The notes under the pieces are model-generated. The model searched no databases. It saw nothing but the letters and a program-made list of their open reading frames with translations, and had not been told where the DNA came from. From Armigeres subalbatus (Eukaryota; Arthropoda; Insecta; Diptera; Culicidae): a stretch of DNA of 64,000 bases. The stretch covers positions 128,587,822-128,651,821 of the forward strand of contig NC_085141.1 of the NCBI RefSeq assembly GCF_024139115.2, given 5' to 3'. The position numbers and the translations under genes were made by a program. Of the stretch, positions 45,400-56,071 are shown in pieces; the first letter of the stretch is position 1; every line of letters begins with the position of its first letter.

Positions 45400-47480
45400 T
45401 TACTCATAATGCGGGCTGCGAAATGGTGAGTTGACATCTGGGAAGGAGCGATCTACACAGCTCTGGTCCTCACAAGTTCCAATCTCACGCTTCCACGGGT
45501 CTTTCGATGACAATCGACCGCCAGCTAAGGGTTTTGCACTTAGCTGGTAGTGCAGCCTGTTGTCTTTCTGACATCAGCTAGAGTGAGTGGGTGCGACCAA
45601 AGAGACCATCGTCCCTAACCCCTAATCCCAAGGCGTTAAGCGACCCGAGCCGAGGGGATGCATGGCCAGGGGGGTGAAATAATGAGCAAGGCCGTTAACG
45701 GAGCATGTGGGGTACCTGGGCACCCTCCACAGTAATTGTCCCTTACCGCGTCATGCTGGGCGCTGGCGTGGTGGACCTCTTTTCTCGAACAACTCGTGGG
45801 ACCAAAATGGAAAAGCAAGTCAATTCTTCAATTAGTGGTAGTAGTGTAGGCGACAACACCTTCGCAAGAGGTGGGTTGTTCAGGTCTCCGCCTAGGAGGC
45901 CAAATAAGCAATAGTCGGCAGCTCGGTGCGCAGCGCCAGCGTGGGTCACTTGACCATCTCCCAGGCTACGCCGGTAGAGTTTATAGACGGCCCATGGCTT
46001 GTGGAGTCGATGAACCGCAAATGCGATGGGCTTTCGGCCTTCGAGGTGGCGACGGAACAGCTAGACGCGATCATCGACTTTGCGTCATCGAAGCATAATA
46101 TCAGTGAGGACCTCAAGATGAGCTTGCTGAAACTTCGAAAGTCGGTGTTAGACGCCAAGCTGGAGAGGGCGGTTGGGATGGCCAAGTGTAAACCCGAGAA
46201 ATCCGTGTAGTCGAACTTTACCCAGACTGAGGCCCAAGGGTTCGTGGACTCGGGCAAGGTCAAATCGACCGAGAGCGTGCCAGCGAAGACGGTGGTGCCA
46301 AAGTCTACCAAGATTGAGGCTCAAGTATTCGCGGGCACGACGGGGGTTACTGCTCCAACAGAGCAGACACAAAAACGGGGGAGACAGTCTCCAGGGGATG
46401 AGCTCCCTGGGGGCCGCTCCAAAACGCGGAGGGTTACTACCTGGAAAGGTCCGCCCACCCAGGAAAGACGGTGGTAAGGGGTTACGGCAGGCTGAGAACT
46501 CTCAGCCGCCCCAGACCAGAGAAATAGAGGGGGATGACGCCTCCTGGACCCTGGTCAAGAACAAGAGGAAACCGAAGACGTCAAGGGCCGAAAAGAAGGC
46601 CCAGGCGAATGAGTGTGGCAAGAAGTTTAGGGTAGGCGCCAATCGCTCCAGTGGCGATGCCGTAGTCATCAAGATGGACGAGGCTAAGTACTCGGACTTC
46701 TTGAAGGCGATGAGGAGTAACATCAAGCTCGGTGAACTCGGCACCGACGTACGTCGAATAAGACGTACCCGGATGGGCGAGATGATCCTCGAGCTGAAGC
46801 GGGGCGTCTCGCAAAAGGGCCCCGCCTACAAGAAGTTGGCGGAGGAAGTCCTACGCGAGACGGTCAAGGTGAGAGCACTCACGACGGAGGTGAATCTAAG
46901 GGTTAAAGACCTGGACGAGATCACCGAAGTCGAAGAGCTCGTCACGGCACTGCGGCGACAGTGTGAAGTGGAGACGCCCACCGCAGCCGTTCGGCTACGG
47001 AAAGGTCCGGCAGGGACACAGGTAACATTGGTTCGGCTATCTGCAGCGGATGCCTCCAAGGTAGTCAAGTTAGGGAGCGTCAAGGTGGGATGGTCGGTGT
47101 GCCTTGTGGGCATATACGAGCAACCCGAAGTTTGCTTCAAGTGCCTGGAACCGGGACACAAGCAATGGGACTGCAAAGGCTTTGACAGAAGCAAGCTCTG
47201 TCGACGCTGCGGATTGGAGGGACATAAGGCACAATGCTGCACGAACCCTCCCAATTGTTTGATTTGTTCCAGCAAAGCTGTGAACAGCAAGCACCCCATG
47301 GGGGGTTCGAAGTGCCCGGCGTTTAGGCGTGCTGCAAATTCACAGTGCAGGTAACGCAGCTGGCTTGCTCGGCCTCGCCCGAGTGTTAGGTGTGCGCAGG
47401 TTTAGAGGAAACGGCGGAACACGTGTTGTTCGTGTGCCCACGTTTTCGCGCAATGCGTGACCACATTGTGCCTTCTATTG
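45400..47480 (+). mobile_element. R1-clade-like non-LTR element: ORF1 joined to the end of ORF2
   Basis: A GC-rich leader (about 45400-45806) precedes ORF1 from ATG 45807. ORF1 is broken by a frameshift near 45910, a stop at 46208 and a frameshift near 46450, then reads open to 47354. Its C-terminus carries three zinc knuckles: CFKCLEPGHKQWDC, CRRCGLEGHKAQCC and CLICSS...H...C. In a different frame, the next 90 bp (47384-47470) encode CAGLEETAEHVLFVCPRF, the CCHC end typical of ORF2 of this group, with a stop in its first C-x2-C. The endonuclease and RT are missing entirely. The element cannot be autonomous. Confidence 0.75.
45807..47354 (+). pseudogene. ORF1 (gag-like, nucleic-acid binding), broken
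   Basis: The product of such ORFs coats the element RNA in the cytoplasm. A charged, lysine-rich middle region (about 46480-46640: ASWTLVKNKRKPKTSRAEKK) is followed by a conserved block near 46720-47110 (RRIRRTRMGEMILELKRG; VGWSVCLVGIYE) and then three CCHC knuckles near 47130-47330. Two frameshifts and one stop separate the N-terminal third, which reads FIDGPWLVESMNRKCDG and AIIDFASSKHNISEDLKMSL. The intact downstream frame is about 300 codons long. Confidence 0.75.
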
Positions 47481-47695
47481 GGAAAACACGCCCATATAAA
47501 GAGGCATCATCTCCTCTGTGTGTCTTACACTGGAAAAACGCATTCTATTGACAGAAGGCTCTCTTACTCCATTTCGTAGAATAGTAGTTTTCCAGGTTAT
47601 AATGGGGTAGAAAGACAGTTTAATAAGTTAATTGGACGACGATTAGATTTCTCTAAGTAACTCTAATTTTTCTTATTCTATGCAGGATTGTCATT
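47481..47695. other. Unassigned DNA downstream of the R1-like element
   Basis: May include the element's 3' UTR; no tail or target duplication was identified. Confidence 0.35.
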
Positions 47696-47890
47696 GATTT
47701 GAAATATTTTCGAGGTAATGGCCTTTCGTGAAAATGGCCTTTCGGGGTTGTGTCCCATCGGGATAATGGTTTTCGAGTTACTGTTCCGTTGGGGTAGTGG
47801 CCTCCGAGGTAATAGCATTTTGGGTCGAGTGTTGGAGTCAGTCCTTTGAATGACCATTTCAGTCAAACGACATGTTAGGACAAACTTGCC
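47696..47890. repeat. Degenerate GGCCTTTCGGGGT minisatellite
   Basis: GAGGTAATGGCCTTTCGTG, AAAATGGCCTTTCGGGG and GGTAGTGGCCTCCGAGG recur at about 20 bp. Related to, but distinct from, the 17-bp unit. Confidence 0.55.
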
Positions 47891-48290
47891 ATTCTTTTTA
47901 CACAATGATTTTATCTAACAACGATCCGGCCGCACAAAGCAGAACAAACTATCTACCTAACGCGTATCAATTGATTTACTTCTCGACCGCACAAAGCACA
48001 ACGATACTAGATCGTTCGACTTGTCTATGAACCGAGCATGAACACTTCTCACCATGCATGTCCGACGACATATGCAAACTGTTGAGGATCGCGTTTTGGT
48101 CGACTGAACTGACGCGCAGTACCCTGCACTTACTCCCGATGGCTACTGCAAACTGTTGAAGCTCGCACAAAGCGCATGATCCACCGAATATCAAATAGAT
48201 ATATTTTCTTCTGTTCGCGACGAATAACACGCGCACTTTACTTACTTTCCCGATGGCTACTCTTTTAAAAAAAACCATAGAAATAAAAAA
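47891..48290. other. DNA with imperfect local duplications
   Basis: CGCACAAAGC occurs at about 47930, 47987 and 48163. CCCGATGGCTACT occurs at 48136 and 48250, and GCAAACTGTTGA at 48073 and 48146. This suggests an old tandem duplication of about 75-115 bp. No coding region recognised. Confidence 0.4.
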
Positions 48291-48442
48291 AATCCCGTGC
48301 GAGCTTCAATGAATTTCAGATGAAATCCTCAGATTTTTATTTGCTGAAATCTACCGAAACTCAACAGAACATTTTTCTTAACAGGATTTTCCACTGAGAT
48401 TCCAAACAATTTCCTTGGAAATTCCAAGGAATTCTCGAAGCC
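48291..48442. repeat. GAATTTCC-type degenerate minisatellite
   Basis: TTTCCTTGGAAATTCCAAGG and similar palindromic units. The same vocabulary occurs at 49320-49380, 52380-52540 and 43430-43490. Confidence 0.5.
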
Positions 48443-49320
48443 GATCCCGTGGAAACGGGCTATTATGGCAGCCCATAACCATGGAGCACCTAAACGACTT
48501 CGAATTAGCTGATGACGTTGCACTTCTCGCGCAACGGCGCTCTGATATGCAGAGTAAGCTCAACGACCTTGCCGAGCGCTCCTGCCGAGCGCTCCTCCGG
48601 CAGGTGTAGTCATCAACGTCAACAAAACCAAATCGTTGGATGTAAACACGGTGACTCCTTCCAGTTTCACAGTAGCCGGGCAACCAGTGGAGAATGTTGA
48701 AAGCTTCCAATATCTTGGTAGCCAAATGGCGTCAGACGGCGGTACCAAGATCGACATAGGCGCACGGATAAAGAAAGCAAGGGCTGCTTTTGCGAGTTTA
48801 AGAAATATCTGGAAAAACAGGCAGATAAGTGAACGCACCAAAATACGAATTTTCAACTCTAACGTGAAATCTGTGCTGTTATACGGTAGCGAAACATGGT
48901 GGGTATCGGTGGAGAACACTCAACGGCTGCAGGTGTTCATTAATATAATTCGGGCCTATTGGCCTCACAACTGGATCTCAAACAACGAGCTAAATCGTCG
49001 TTGTCACCAGAGGCCGATAGCAACAGAAATTCGGGATCGTAAGTGGGGCTGGGTCGGTCACACTCTACGTAGGGGCAGAAACGAAATCTGTAAACAAGCA
49101 TTAGACTGGAACCCAGCGGGACATTGTAGCAGAGGCAGACCCAGAGGCTCATGGCAGCGAAGCCTCAATAAAGAAATAAAAGAAGTCGACCGAAATCCAA
49201 CCTGGCAACAGGTTAAAGCGATAGCCGGGCAACGCTCAGGATGGAGATCTTTCAAGTCGGCCCTTTGCTCCACCGGAGGAGTACAGGATCCATAAGTAAG
49301 TAAGTAAGATCCCGTGGAAA
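48443..49320 (+). mobile_element. 5'-truncated non-LTR element with 13-bp TSD and (TAAG)n tail
   Basis: GATCCCGTGGAAA at 48443-48455 repeats exactly at 49308-49320, bracketing the element. It encodes the last part of an RT. ELADDVALLAQRRSDMQSKL includes the ADD catalytic box. A frame break near 48571-48600 coincides with a clean 13-bp tandem duplication (GCCGAGCGCTCCT). An open stretch at 48636-49295 then contains QPVENVESFQYLGSQMAS, LLYGSETW and GWVGHTLRRG. The tail is TAAGTAAGTAAGTAAG. Clade uncertain (RTE- or I-like). Truncation to about 850 bp is typical of incomplete target-primed reverse transcription. Confidence 0.85.
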
Positions 49321-49482
49321 ATTCTAAAATAATTATCAAATGAATATTATGGAGAATTTTCTGGAGAAGTTCATGTGATTCTTCCGACGGACCAAATTTC
49401 GGATCGGTCTAAAATGTCGTTTGGCCGAAAAGGCCATTTAGCCGAAAATATCATTTGGCCGAATGGTTCATAGATCGAAAAC
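49321..49482. repeat. Minisatellite: GAATTTCC units then 17-bp units
   Basis: Up to about 49395 the DNA is of GAATTTCC type. From 49410, TCGTTTGGCCGAAAAGG, CCATTTAGCCGAAAATA and TCATTTGGCCGAATGG follow at a 17-bp period. The Jockey element inserted next to this array, which resumes at 51715. Confidence 0.75.
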
Positions 49483-51655
49483 ATTGTAGAAGTGGAGCCA
49501 TTTATAATCCAATCAGCTCTACTTTTAATTATCATAGAGCTGATTGGGATTTATATAAAACGTATATCGATAGGAATTTTGATGTTGATATTCCTCTCGA
49601 TACCAAAAGTGATATTGATAATGCTCTCGTATCTTTGACAAATTTAATTGTCGAAGCCAGAGGCATTGCAATTCCTAAATGTGAAATTAAATTCAACTCC
49701 ATTATTATTGACGACGATCTTCAGCTACTGATCCGTCTTAAAAATGTAAGAAGAAGGCAATACCAAAGAACTCGCGATCCCGCGTTGAAAGTTATTTGGC
49801 GAGATTTGCAAAATGAAATTAAAAACGTTTCGCTATTCTGTGAAATACCAACTTTGAGAATAATGTCTCGAAGTTGGATCCCAGTTCGAAACCCTTTTGA
49901 AATTAACAAAAATTCTTAAAAAACCTCAAAAGCCAATTCCAGCGCTTAAAGAGGAAATAAAATTTTATTAACAAATGGCGAAAAGGCTCAAAAACTTGCT
50001 CAGCAGTTCGAGAGTGCCCATAATTTTAGTCTAGGTCTCACTAGTCCAATTGAGGATCAGGTTACACGGAGCTTCGAAGACATTCTCAATCAAGAGAATG
50101 TTTTTGACCCTTCGTTGGGAACCAATTTGGATGAAGTGAGATCTATTACTAGAAAATTTAAAAATATGAAAGCCCCGGGTGATGATGGTATTTTCTACAT
50201 ACTTATCAAAAACTTCCTGAGAGCTCTTTATCCTTCTTGGTTAATTTATTTAACAAATGTTTTCAATTGGCATACTTTCCAGAAAAACGCCAAAGTTGTT
50301 CCAATTTTGAAGCCGGACAAAAATCCAGCTGAGGCTTCTAGTTATCGCCCAATCAGTTTGCTTTCTTCAATAAGCAAACTGTTTGAAAAGATTATTTTAA
50401 ATAGAATGATGGTTCATATTAATGACAATTCTATTTTTGCTGATGAGCAATTTGGTTTTCGCCATGGGCATTCAACCACTCATCAGTTATTAAGAGTTAC
50501 GAACTTAATTCGGCTCAACAAATCTGAAGGATATTCGACTGGAGTTGCTCTTCTTGATATAGAGAAAGCATTTGACAGTGTTTGGCATGAAGGTTTGATT
50601 GTAAAATTGATGAATTTTAATTTTCCTCTGTACATCATTAAACTAATCCAAAATTATTTATCAGATCGCTCACTGCAGGTAAACTATCAGAATACTAAAT
50701 CTGATAGATTACCTGTAAGGGCTAGTGTCCCCAAGGCAGCATACTGGGGCCCATATTGTATAACATTTTTACTTCTGACTTACCTGATTTACCACCAGGG
50801 TGTCAAAATCTTTGTTTGCAGATGACACGGGCCTTTCAGCCAAAGGGCGAAGCCTTCGTGTCATTGTAGTAGACTGCAAAAAGTTTGGATATCTTCTCCA
50901 CTTACTTGCAAAATGGAAAATTTCGAATGCTTCCAAAACTCAGCTTATAATTTTCCCACATAAGCCGAGAGCTTCTTATTTGAAACCTTCTAGCAGACAT
51001 ATTGTCACTATGAATGGGGATAATTAATTGGTCTAGCGAAGATAAATATTTAGGACTTCTGCTAGATCAAAAATTAACTTTTAAAAATCACATTGAAGGC
51101 CTTCAAGCCAAATGTAACAAACATATTAAGTGCCTATATCCACTTATAAACAGAAAATCAAAACTTTGTCTTAAGAACAAACTTTTGATTTACAAACAAA
51201 TTTTTAGACCTGCCATGTTGTATGCTGTGCCAATATGGGCTAGTTGCTGCAATACCAGAAAGAAGGCACTCCAGAGGATTCAAAATAAAATTTTGAAAAT
51301 GATTCTGAAGTTGCCTCCGTGGTATAGTACCAATGAACTTCATAGAATTTCTAATATTGAGACATTGCAACAAATGTCCAATTTTAGACAAAAATCGTTG
51401 CAATCTTCTATTGCAACGATTAACTCCTTGTACCCTTAGTATAAAATAGGTTAAGTTTAGTTTAAGTTGAAAACATTGTAATTCCTACATGGTTCAATTC
51501 AACCAGAGGAAAAATTCTAACTGCCAGAGGCAATCGAAATGTATTAATAATAACTAAAAAGTAACATAGCAAATAAGGATGATAGTGTTAAGAAAACACG
51601 GAACACCTAGTCTAAGAGATGAATGCATGTATTAGATAATTAGCAAATAAAATTA

Positions 51656-51686
<31 letters not shown>

Positions 51687-51698
51687 TGTAGAAGTGGA
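49483..51698 (+). mobile_element. Jockey-clade non-LTR retrotransposon, 5'-truncated, 14-bp TSD
   Basis: ATTGTAGAAGTGGA at 49483-49496 repeats at 51685-51698 and brackets a 2.19-kb body ending in a 26-A tail (51660-51685), with AATAAA at 51646. The coding part starts in the linker (TFNYHRADWDLYKTYIDRNF) and runs through YRPISLLSSISKLFEKIILN, FGFRHGHSTTHQLLR, LLDIEKAFDSVWHEG, LFADDTGLSAKG and KYLGLLLDQKLTFKNHI. It changes frame near 49918, 49965, 50800 and 51025. The RT block B (canonically GVPQGSVLGP) is damaged. It may belong to the Juan group known from Aedes, but I cannot confirm it. Confidence 0.88.
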
Positions 51699-51714
51699 AG
51701 TACTAAAGAAGTGG

Positions 51715-51830
51715 AAAATGTCGTTTTGCCGAACAGTTAATCTAGCCGAAGAAGCCGTTTGGCCAAAAACGCAGTTTGCCAAACAGACCATATTTCCAAA
51801 AATGTCATTTGGCCGAACAATAGTGAATGT
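51715..51830. repeat. 17-bp-type minisatellite, far side of the Jockey insertion
   Basis: AATGTCGTTTTGCCGAAC, AGAAGCCGTTTGGCCAAAA and AATGTCATTTGGCCGAAC continue the array seen at 49410-49480. Confidence 0.7.
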
Positions 51831-52240
51831 GAAGAGAGTGAAGTGATTAATAACAATTAAGAAGTTAGAAGTGATAATTAGGAAGCGATAAACGAGCAAT
51901 AAGAAGAGAGACATCTCGTTTCTCACTTCTCAATCTTTTCACTGTAGAAAGTTGTAAGTGCGAGGTGAGAAGTGAGGTATGAATAGTAAGATAAAAGGAT
52001 GCAGGAAAAATGAGCAATGAAAACTGAGACGTCTCACTCTTTATTTTTCAGTTCTTACTTCTCATTGTGGAAAACGAGAAGTGAGAAACAAGAAGTGGGA
52101 GGTGAAACGCCTCACTTCCCATTCCTCATTTCTCACTTTTCACTACTTTATGTGAAGTATGAAGTGAGAAATAAAGAGTTAGAAGGGAGAAGTAAGATGT
52201 TTCACTTCTCATTCCTCATTTGTCACTTCAAGCATTTCAC
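51831..52240. repeat. Alternating-strand heptamer minisatellite
   Basis: GAGAAGTGAGAA runs alternate with CTTCTCATTTCTC runs. Strand switches fall at GAGACATCTCG (51908), GAGACGTCTCAC (52026) and CATTGTGGAAAACGAG (52066). The layout parallels 36551-36880. Confidence 0.8.
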
Positions 52241-52540
52241 GTTCACCATTTTTTGGGCCAAACGACACTTTCGGCTTCATGTTTTATTCGACCCAAATTA
52301 TTTATTCGACCCGTTACGGTCAAACGGCATATTCGACCAAATGACGATGAAACAGCATTTTCAGCCGTTTGTCTCTTATGACAATAAAATCTTCGCAAAT
52401 TCAAAAGAATTTCCATTGGAAATTCGGAAACAAAATCCCTCGGAAATTCAGAAGAATTTCCTTTGGAACTTCAGATAAGTTTCCACTGACGGTGGAAATT
52501 CCCCTAAGAGTTCCCGAAAAATGTGCACAGAATAATTATA
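52241..52540. repeat. GGCC units followed by GAATTTCC units
   Basis: GGGCCAAACGACACTTTCGG and CGGTCAAACGGCATATTCG near 52254-52350, then GGAAATTCGGAAAC and GAAATTCAGAAGAATTTCC units to 52540. Confidence 0.6.
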
Positions 52541-52678
52541 ATTCCTCGTTTCTTATATCATTTAATGGTTTTATGATTGTACAATTCACCGAATTAAATA
52601 TTTCTCCATAAATAACATGTCTTCGGAAGAATAATTTCTAGCTTTTCGGGGAATAGTTACAATCGAGGAATCGTTCTT
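52541..52678. other. AT-rich spacer
   Basis: Nothing recognised before the RTE target site. Confidence 0.4.
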
Positions 52679-52705
52679 TGGTGCATTTCATTTATTTATT
52701 TATCA

Positions 52706-54055
52706 TCAGACTAAGGCCGGAGTGGCCTGTGCTGCACATAAAAGACTTCTCCATTCAGCTCGGTCCATGGCTGCACTTCGCCAACCACGCAGTCTGCGGA
52801 GGGTCCGCAAGTCGTCCTCCACCTGAACGATCCACCTTGCCCGCTGTGCACCTCGCCTTCTAGTTCCCGTCGGATCGTTGTCGAGAACCATTTTCACCGG
52901 ATTACTGTCCGACATTCTGGCTACGTGCCCGGCCCACCACAGTCTTCCGATTTTCGCGGTGTGAACGATGGATGGTTCTCCCAACAGCTGATGCAACTCG
53001 TGGTTCATTCGCCTCCTCCACGTACCGTCCGCCATCTGCACCCCACCATAGATGGTACGCAACACTTTCCTTTCGAAAACTCCCAGTGCGCGTTGGTCCT
53101 CCACGAGCATCGTCCAGGTCTCGTGTCCGTAGAGAACTACCGGTCTTATAAGCGTTTTGTAGATAGTCAGTTTGGTACGGCGGCGAACTCTATTCGATCG
53201 GAGCGTCTTGCGGAGTCCAAAGTACGTACGATTTCCAGCCACTATGCGTCTCCGAATTTCTCTGCTGGTATCGTTATCGGCGGTCACCAGTGAGCCCAAG
53301 TACACGAATTCTTCAACCACCTCGATTTCGTCACCACCGATAGAAACTCGCGGTGGGTGGCTCACATTGATCTCTCTTGAGCCTCTTCCTATCATGTACT
53401 TCGTCTTCGACGTGTTGATGACTAGTCCAATCCGTTTAGCTTCGCTTTTCAGTCTGATGTAGGCTTCCTCCATCCTCCCAAAGTTACGTGCCATGATATC
53501 AATGTCGTCGGCGAAACCAAATAACTGGACGGACTTCGTGAAAATCGTACCACTCGTGTCAATCCCTGCCCTTCGTATTACTCCCTCCAAAGCGATGTTG
53601 AAGAGCAGACACGAAAGAACATCACCTTGCTGTAACCCTCTACGCGTTTAGAAGGGACTCTAGAATGCCCCTGAAACTCGAACTACGCACATCATCCGAT
53701 TCATCGTCGCCTTGATCAACCGTATCAGTTTATGCATTAGCTGCCATAGCTGGTCCCGATCGATTGTATCATATGCGGCTTTGAAGTCGATAAATAGATG
53801 ATGTGTGGGCACGTTGTATTCGCGGCATTTCTGCAATACCTTACGTATGGCGAACACCTGGTCTGTGGTAGAGCGTTCACCCATAAATCCCGCCTGGTAC
53901 TGCCCCACGAACTCTCTTGCAATTGGTGTTAGTCGACGGCATAAAATTTGGGAGAGTACCTTGTAGGCGGCGTTCAGCAATGTGATTGCGCGGTAGTTGC
54001 TACAATCTAGCTTATCGCCCTTTTTTAGATGGGATACACGACACCTTCCATCCAC
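52706..54055 (-). pseudogene. RTE reverse transcriptase, frameshifted and interrupted by stops
   Basis: Ordered RT blocks: LDCSNYRAITLLNAAYKVLS, FVGQYQAGFMGERSTTDQVF, LFIDFKAAYDTIDRDQLW, then FGFADDIDIMARNF with the catalytic FADD intact, VINTSKTKYMIG, EFVYLGSLVTAD, and the C-terminal WRRRMNHELH...AGHVARM block. Relative to the other copies, one base is lost near 54030. Two nonsense codons near 53650-53665 fall in the SSPFET segment before the RQGD block. Four residues around HEHGFPDK are also missing near 53735. Confidence 0.88.
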
Positions 54056-55847
54056 TCCTGCGGCAGAACCTCATCCACCCAAATCTTGGTAATCACCCAG
54101 TGCAGCGCTCTAGCCAGTGCCTCACCACCGTGTTTAAGCAGCTCTCCTGGTAGTTGGTCAACTCCAGGGGCTTTGTTGTTTTTCAGCCGGCCGATCTCCT
54201 CCTGGATTTCCTGGAGATTCGGAGCCGGAAGTCGCATGTCCTGCGCGCGTGATCCTAGGTTCATTACCATACCGCCACCGTTGTCTGCCATATCGCCATT
54301 CAGGTGCTCTTCGTAGTGCTGCCGCCACCTTTGGATCACCTCACGCTCGTTCGTAAGAAGGTTCCCGTTTTTGTCCTTACACATATCGGGCTGTGGCACG
54401 TGGCCCTTACGTGAACGGTTCAACTTTTCATAGAACTTTCGTGCGTTATTAGCGCGGTACAGTTCCTCCGTCTCTTCACGGTCTCGATCTTCCTGCTGGC
54501 GCTTTTTTCTCCGGAAAATCGAGTTTTGTCTGTTCCGCGCCCGTTTGTATCGTGCCTCGTTCGCCCTCGTGCGGTGTTGCAGCAATCTCGCCCATGCTGC
54601 ATTCTTCTCCTCAACTAACTGCTCACATTCGCCGTCATACCAGTTGTTTCTCTTGCGGTTGCTTCCAATGGCGGATCGAATATCTCTCCAGCCATCTTCA
54701 AGAGATGCTGCGCCTAGCTGCTCTTCCGTTGGGAGTGCCACTTCCAGCTGCTGCGCGTAGTCTTGGGCTAGTCTACCGTCTTGTAGCCGCCCAATGTTAA
54801 GCCGCGGCGGACGACTCCGACGCGTGTTGTTCACCGTCGAGAGTTTTGAGCGCAGACATACTGCGACGAGGTAGTGGTCGGATTCAATATTCGCACTGCG
54901 GTAAGTGCGTACGTTCGTGATGTCGGAGAAGAATTTACCGTCGATTAGAACGTGGTCGATTTGATTTTCCGTTACTTGATTAGGTGATTTCCATGTGGCC
55001 TTGTGGATATTCTTGCGGGGGAAGAAAGTGCTTCGGACTACCATTCCGCGGGAGGCTGCAAAGTTTATGCATCGTTGGCCGTTGTCGTTCGATACGGTAT
55101 GCAGACTATCCGGTCCGATGACCGGTCTATACATTTCCTCCCTTCCTACCTGAGCGTTCATGTCACCGATGACGATTTTGACGTCCCGCAGTGGGCATCC
55201 ATCGTATGTCTGCTCTAGCTGCGCATAGAACGCTTCCCTAGTAGCACAGTTCAGATCGCTTTGGTTGCAGCAACTTCAATGTGACTGAATTTGGTCGCAT
55301 ATTAGTCACAGCGACTGATATGTGACAAGTGTGCTACTCGGGTTCTTTCTCGTCGTCGGATCTCCCTTCGTGTGGGCAGTGCACGTTGATAATGCTATAG
55401 TTGAAGAAACGGCCTTCTATCCTCAGCTTGCACATCCTTGCGTTGATTGGCTGCCACCCAATCACGCGTTGGCGCATCTTTCCCAGCACTATGAAGCCGG
55501 TTCCCAGCTCGTTGGTGGTGCCACAACTTTGGTAGAAGGTAGCCGCTCGATGCCCGCTTTTCCACACTTTCTGTCCTGTCCAGCAGATTTCCTGCAGCGC
55601 TACGACATCGAAGTTGCGGGGATGTAATTCATCGTAGATTATCCTGTCGCAACCTGCGAAGCCTAGCGACTTGCAGTTCCATGTTCCAATCTTCCAATCG
55701 TGATCCTTTATTCGTCGCCTAGGTCGTTGCCGATTGTATCGAGTCGTATTATCTTCTATGTCGTTCGTAATAGTTGTTTTTAAAGGCGGCTTATTGGGCC
55801 TGCGCAAACCTCCTGTCTCGTCGGATGGCCGTCGTGTCAGGGCTGTT
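54025..55847 (-). pseudogene. RTE endonuclease and linker, split by a MITE
   Basis: The endonuclease nicks target DNA to prime reverse transcription. The N-terminal half (55847-55342) shows IGTWNCKSLG, VVALQEICW (catalytic QE), TGFIVLG and INVHCPHEGR. After the MITE, the C-terminal half resumes with GDMNAQVGRE, FFPRKNIHKATWKSPN, NQIDHVLIDGKF and ESDHYLVAV (the SDH motif). A basic linker follows (RNRQNSIFRRKKRQQ), then NNKAPGVDQLPGELLKHGG at the entry to RT. All catalytic motifs are visible. No in-frame ATG was found upstream of 55807 before a stop at 55847, so the true start may be lost. Confidence 0.88.
55237..55341. mobile_element. 105-bp palindromic MITE, copy C, inside RTE copy 3
   Basis: Left end CCTAGTAGCACA, right end (complement) CCGAGTAGCACA, interior GGTTGCAGCAAC, TGTGACTGAATTTGG and TAGTCACAGCGAC. 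It interrupts the endonuclease reading between DDEKE and AFYAQLEQ. Confidence 0.88.
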
Positions 55848-56071
55848 TAGCGTCCCACCTAACACCAGGACTTGGGCTTGTGCGCTTTGAGCGGCACACG
55901 GTCGCTTTGGCGGAGCCTACTTGCGGATACATGCAGCTTTTTATAGAGGTTTAACAGGACCCACTGTCAAACCCCACCACATCCTAGGCAGGCGCCACAA
56001 CTCGCAGATGGCCTGGGGAGGGACCGTCAAGCCCTTGGACATAGTCCCTGCTGGCCCCTGGTGCATTTCAT

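Larger units (their letters stand above)
52679..56071 (-). mobile_element. RTE-clade non-LTR retrotransposon, near full length (copy 3), 13-bp TSD
   Basis: TGGTGCATTTCAT at 52679-52691 repeats at 56059-56071. The body, 52692-56058, is 3367 bp including a 105-bp MITE at 55237-55341, so the original was about 3.26 kb, normal for RTE. On the minus strand it has a 5' leader (about 56058-55850), an apurinic-type endonuclease, a linker, RT, and a short (AAAT)n-like tail. It is inactivated by the MITE, a frameshift near 54030, and two nonsense codons near 53650-53665. Three partial copies of the same family are in this window. Confidence 0.93.

Noticed and set aside
52925..53293. Plus-strand open frame of 122 codons and similar frames at 61159-61515
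   Set aside because: Antisense shadows of the RTE reverse transcriptase, recurring because the copies are related.
55322..55627. 101-codon plus-strand open frame with a hydrophobic start resembling a signal peptide
   Set aside because: It is antisense to the RTE endonuclease and partly within the MITE.
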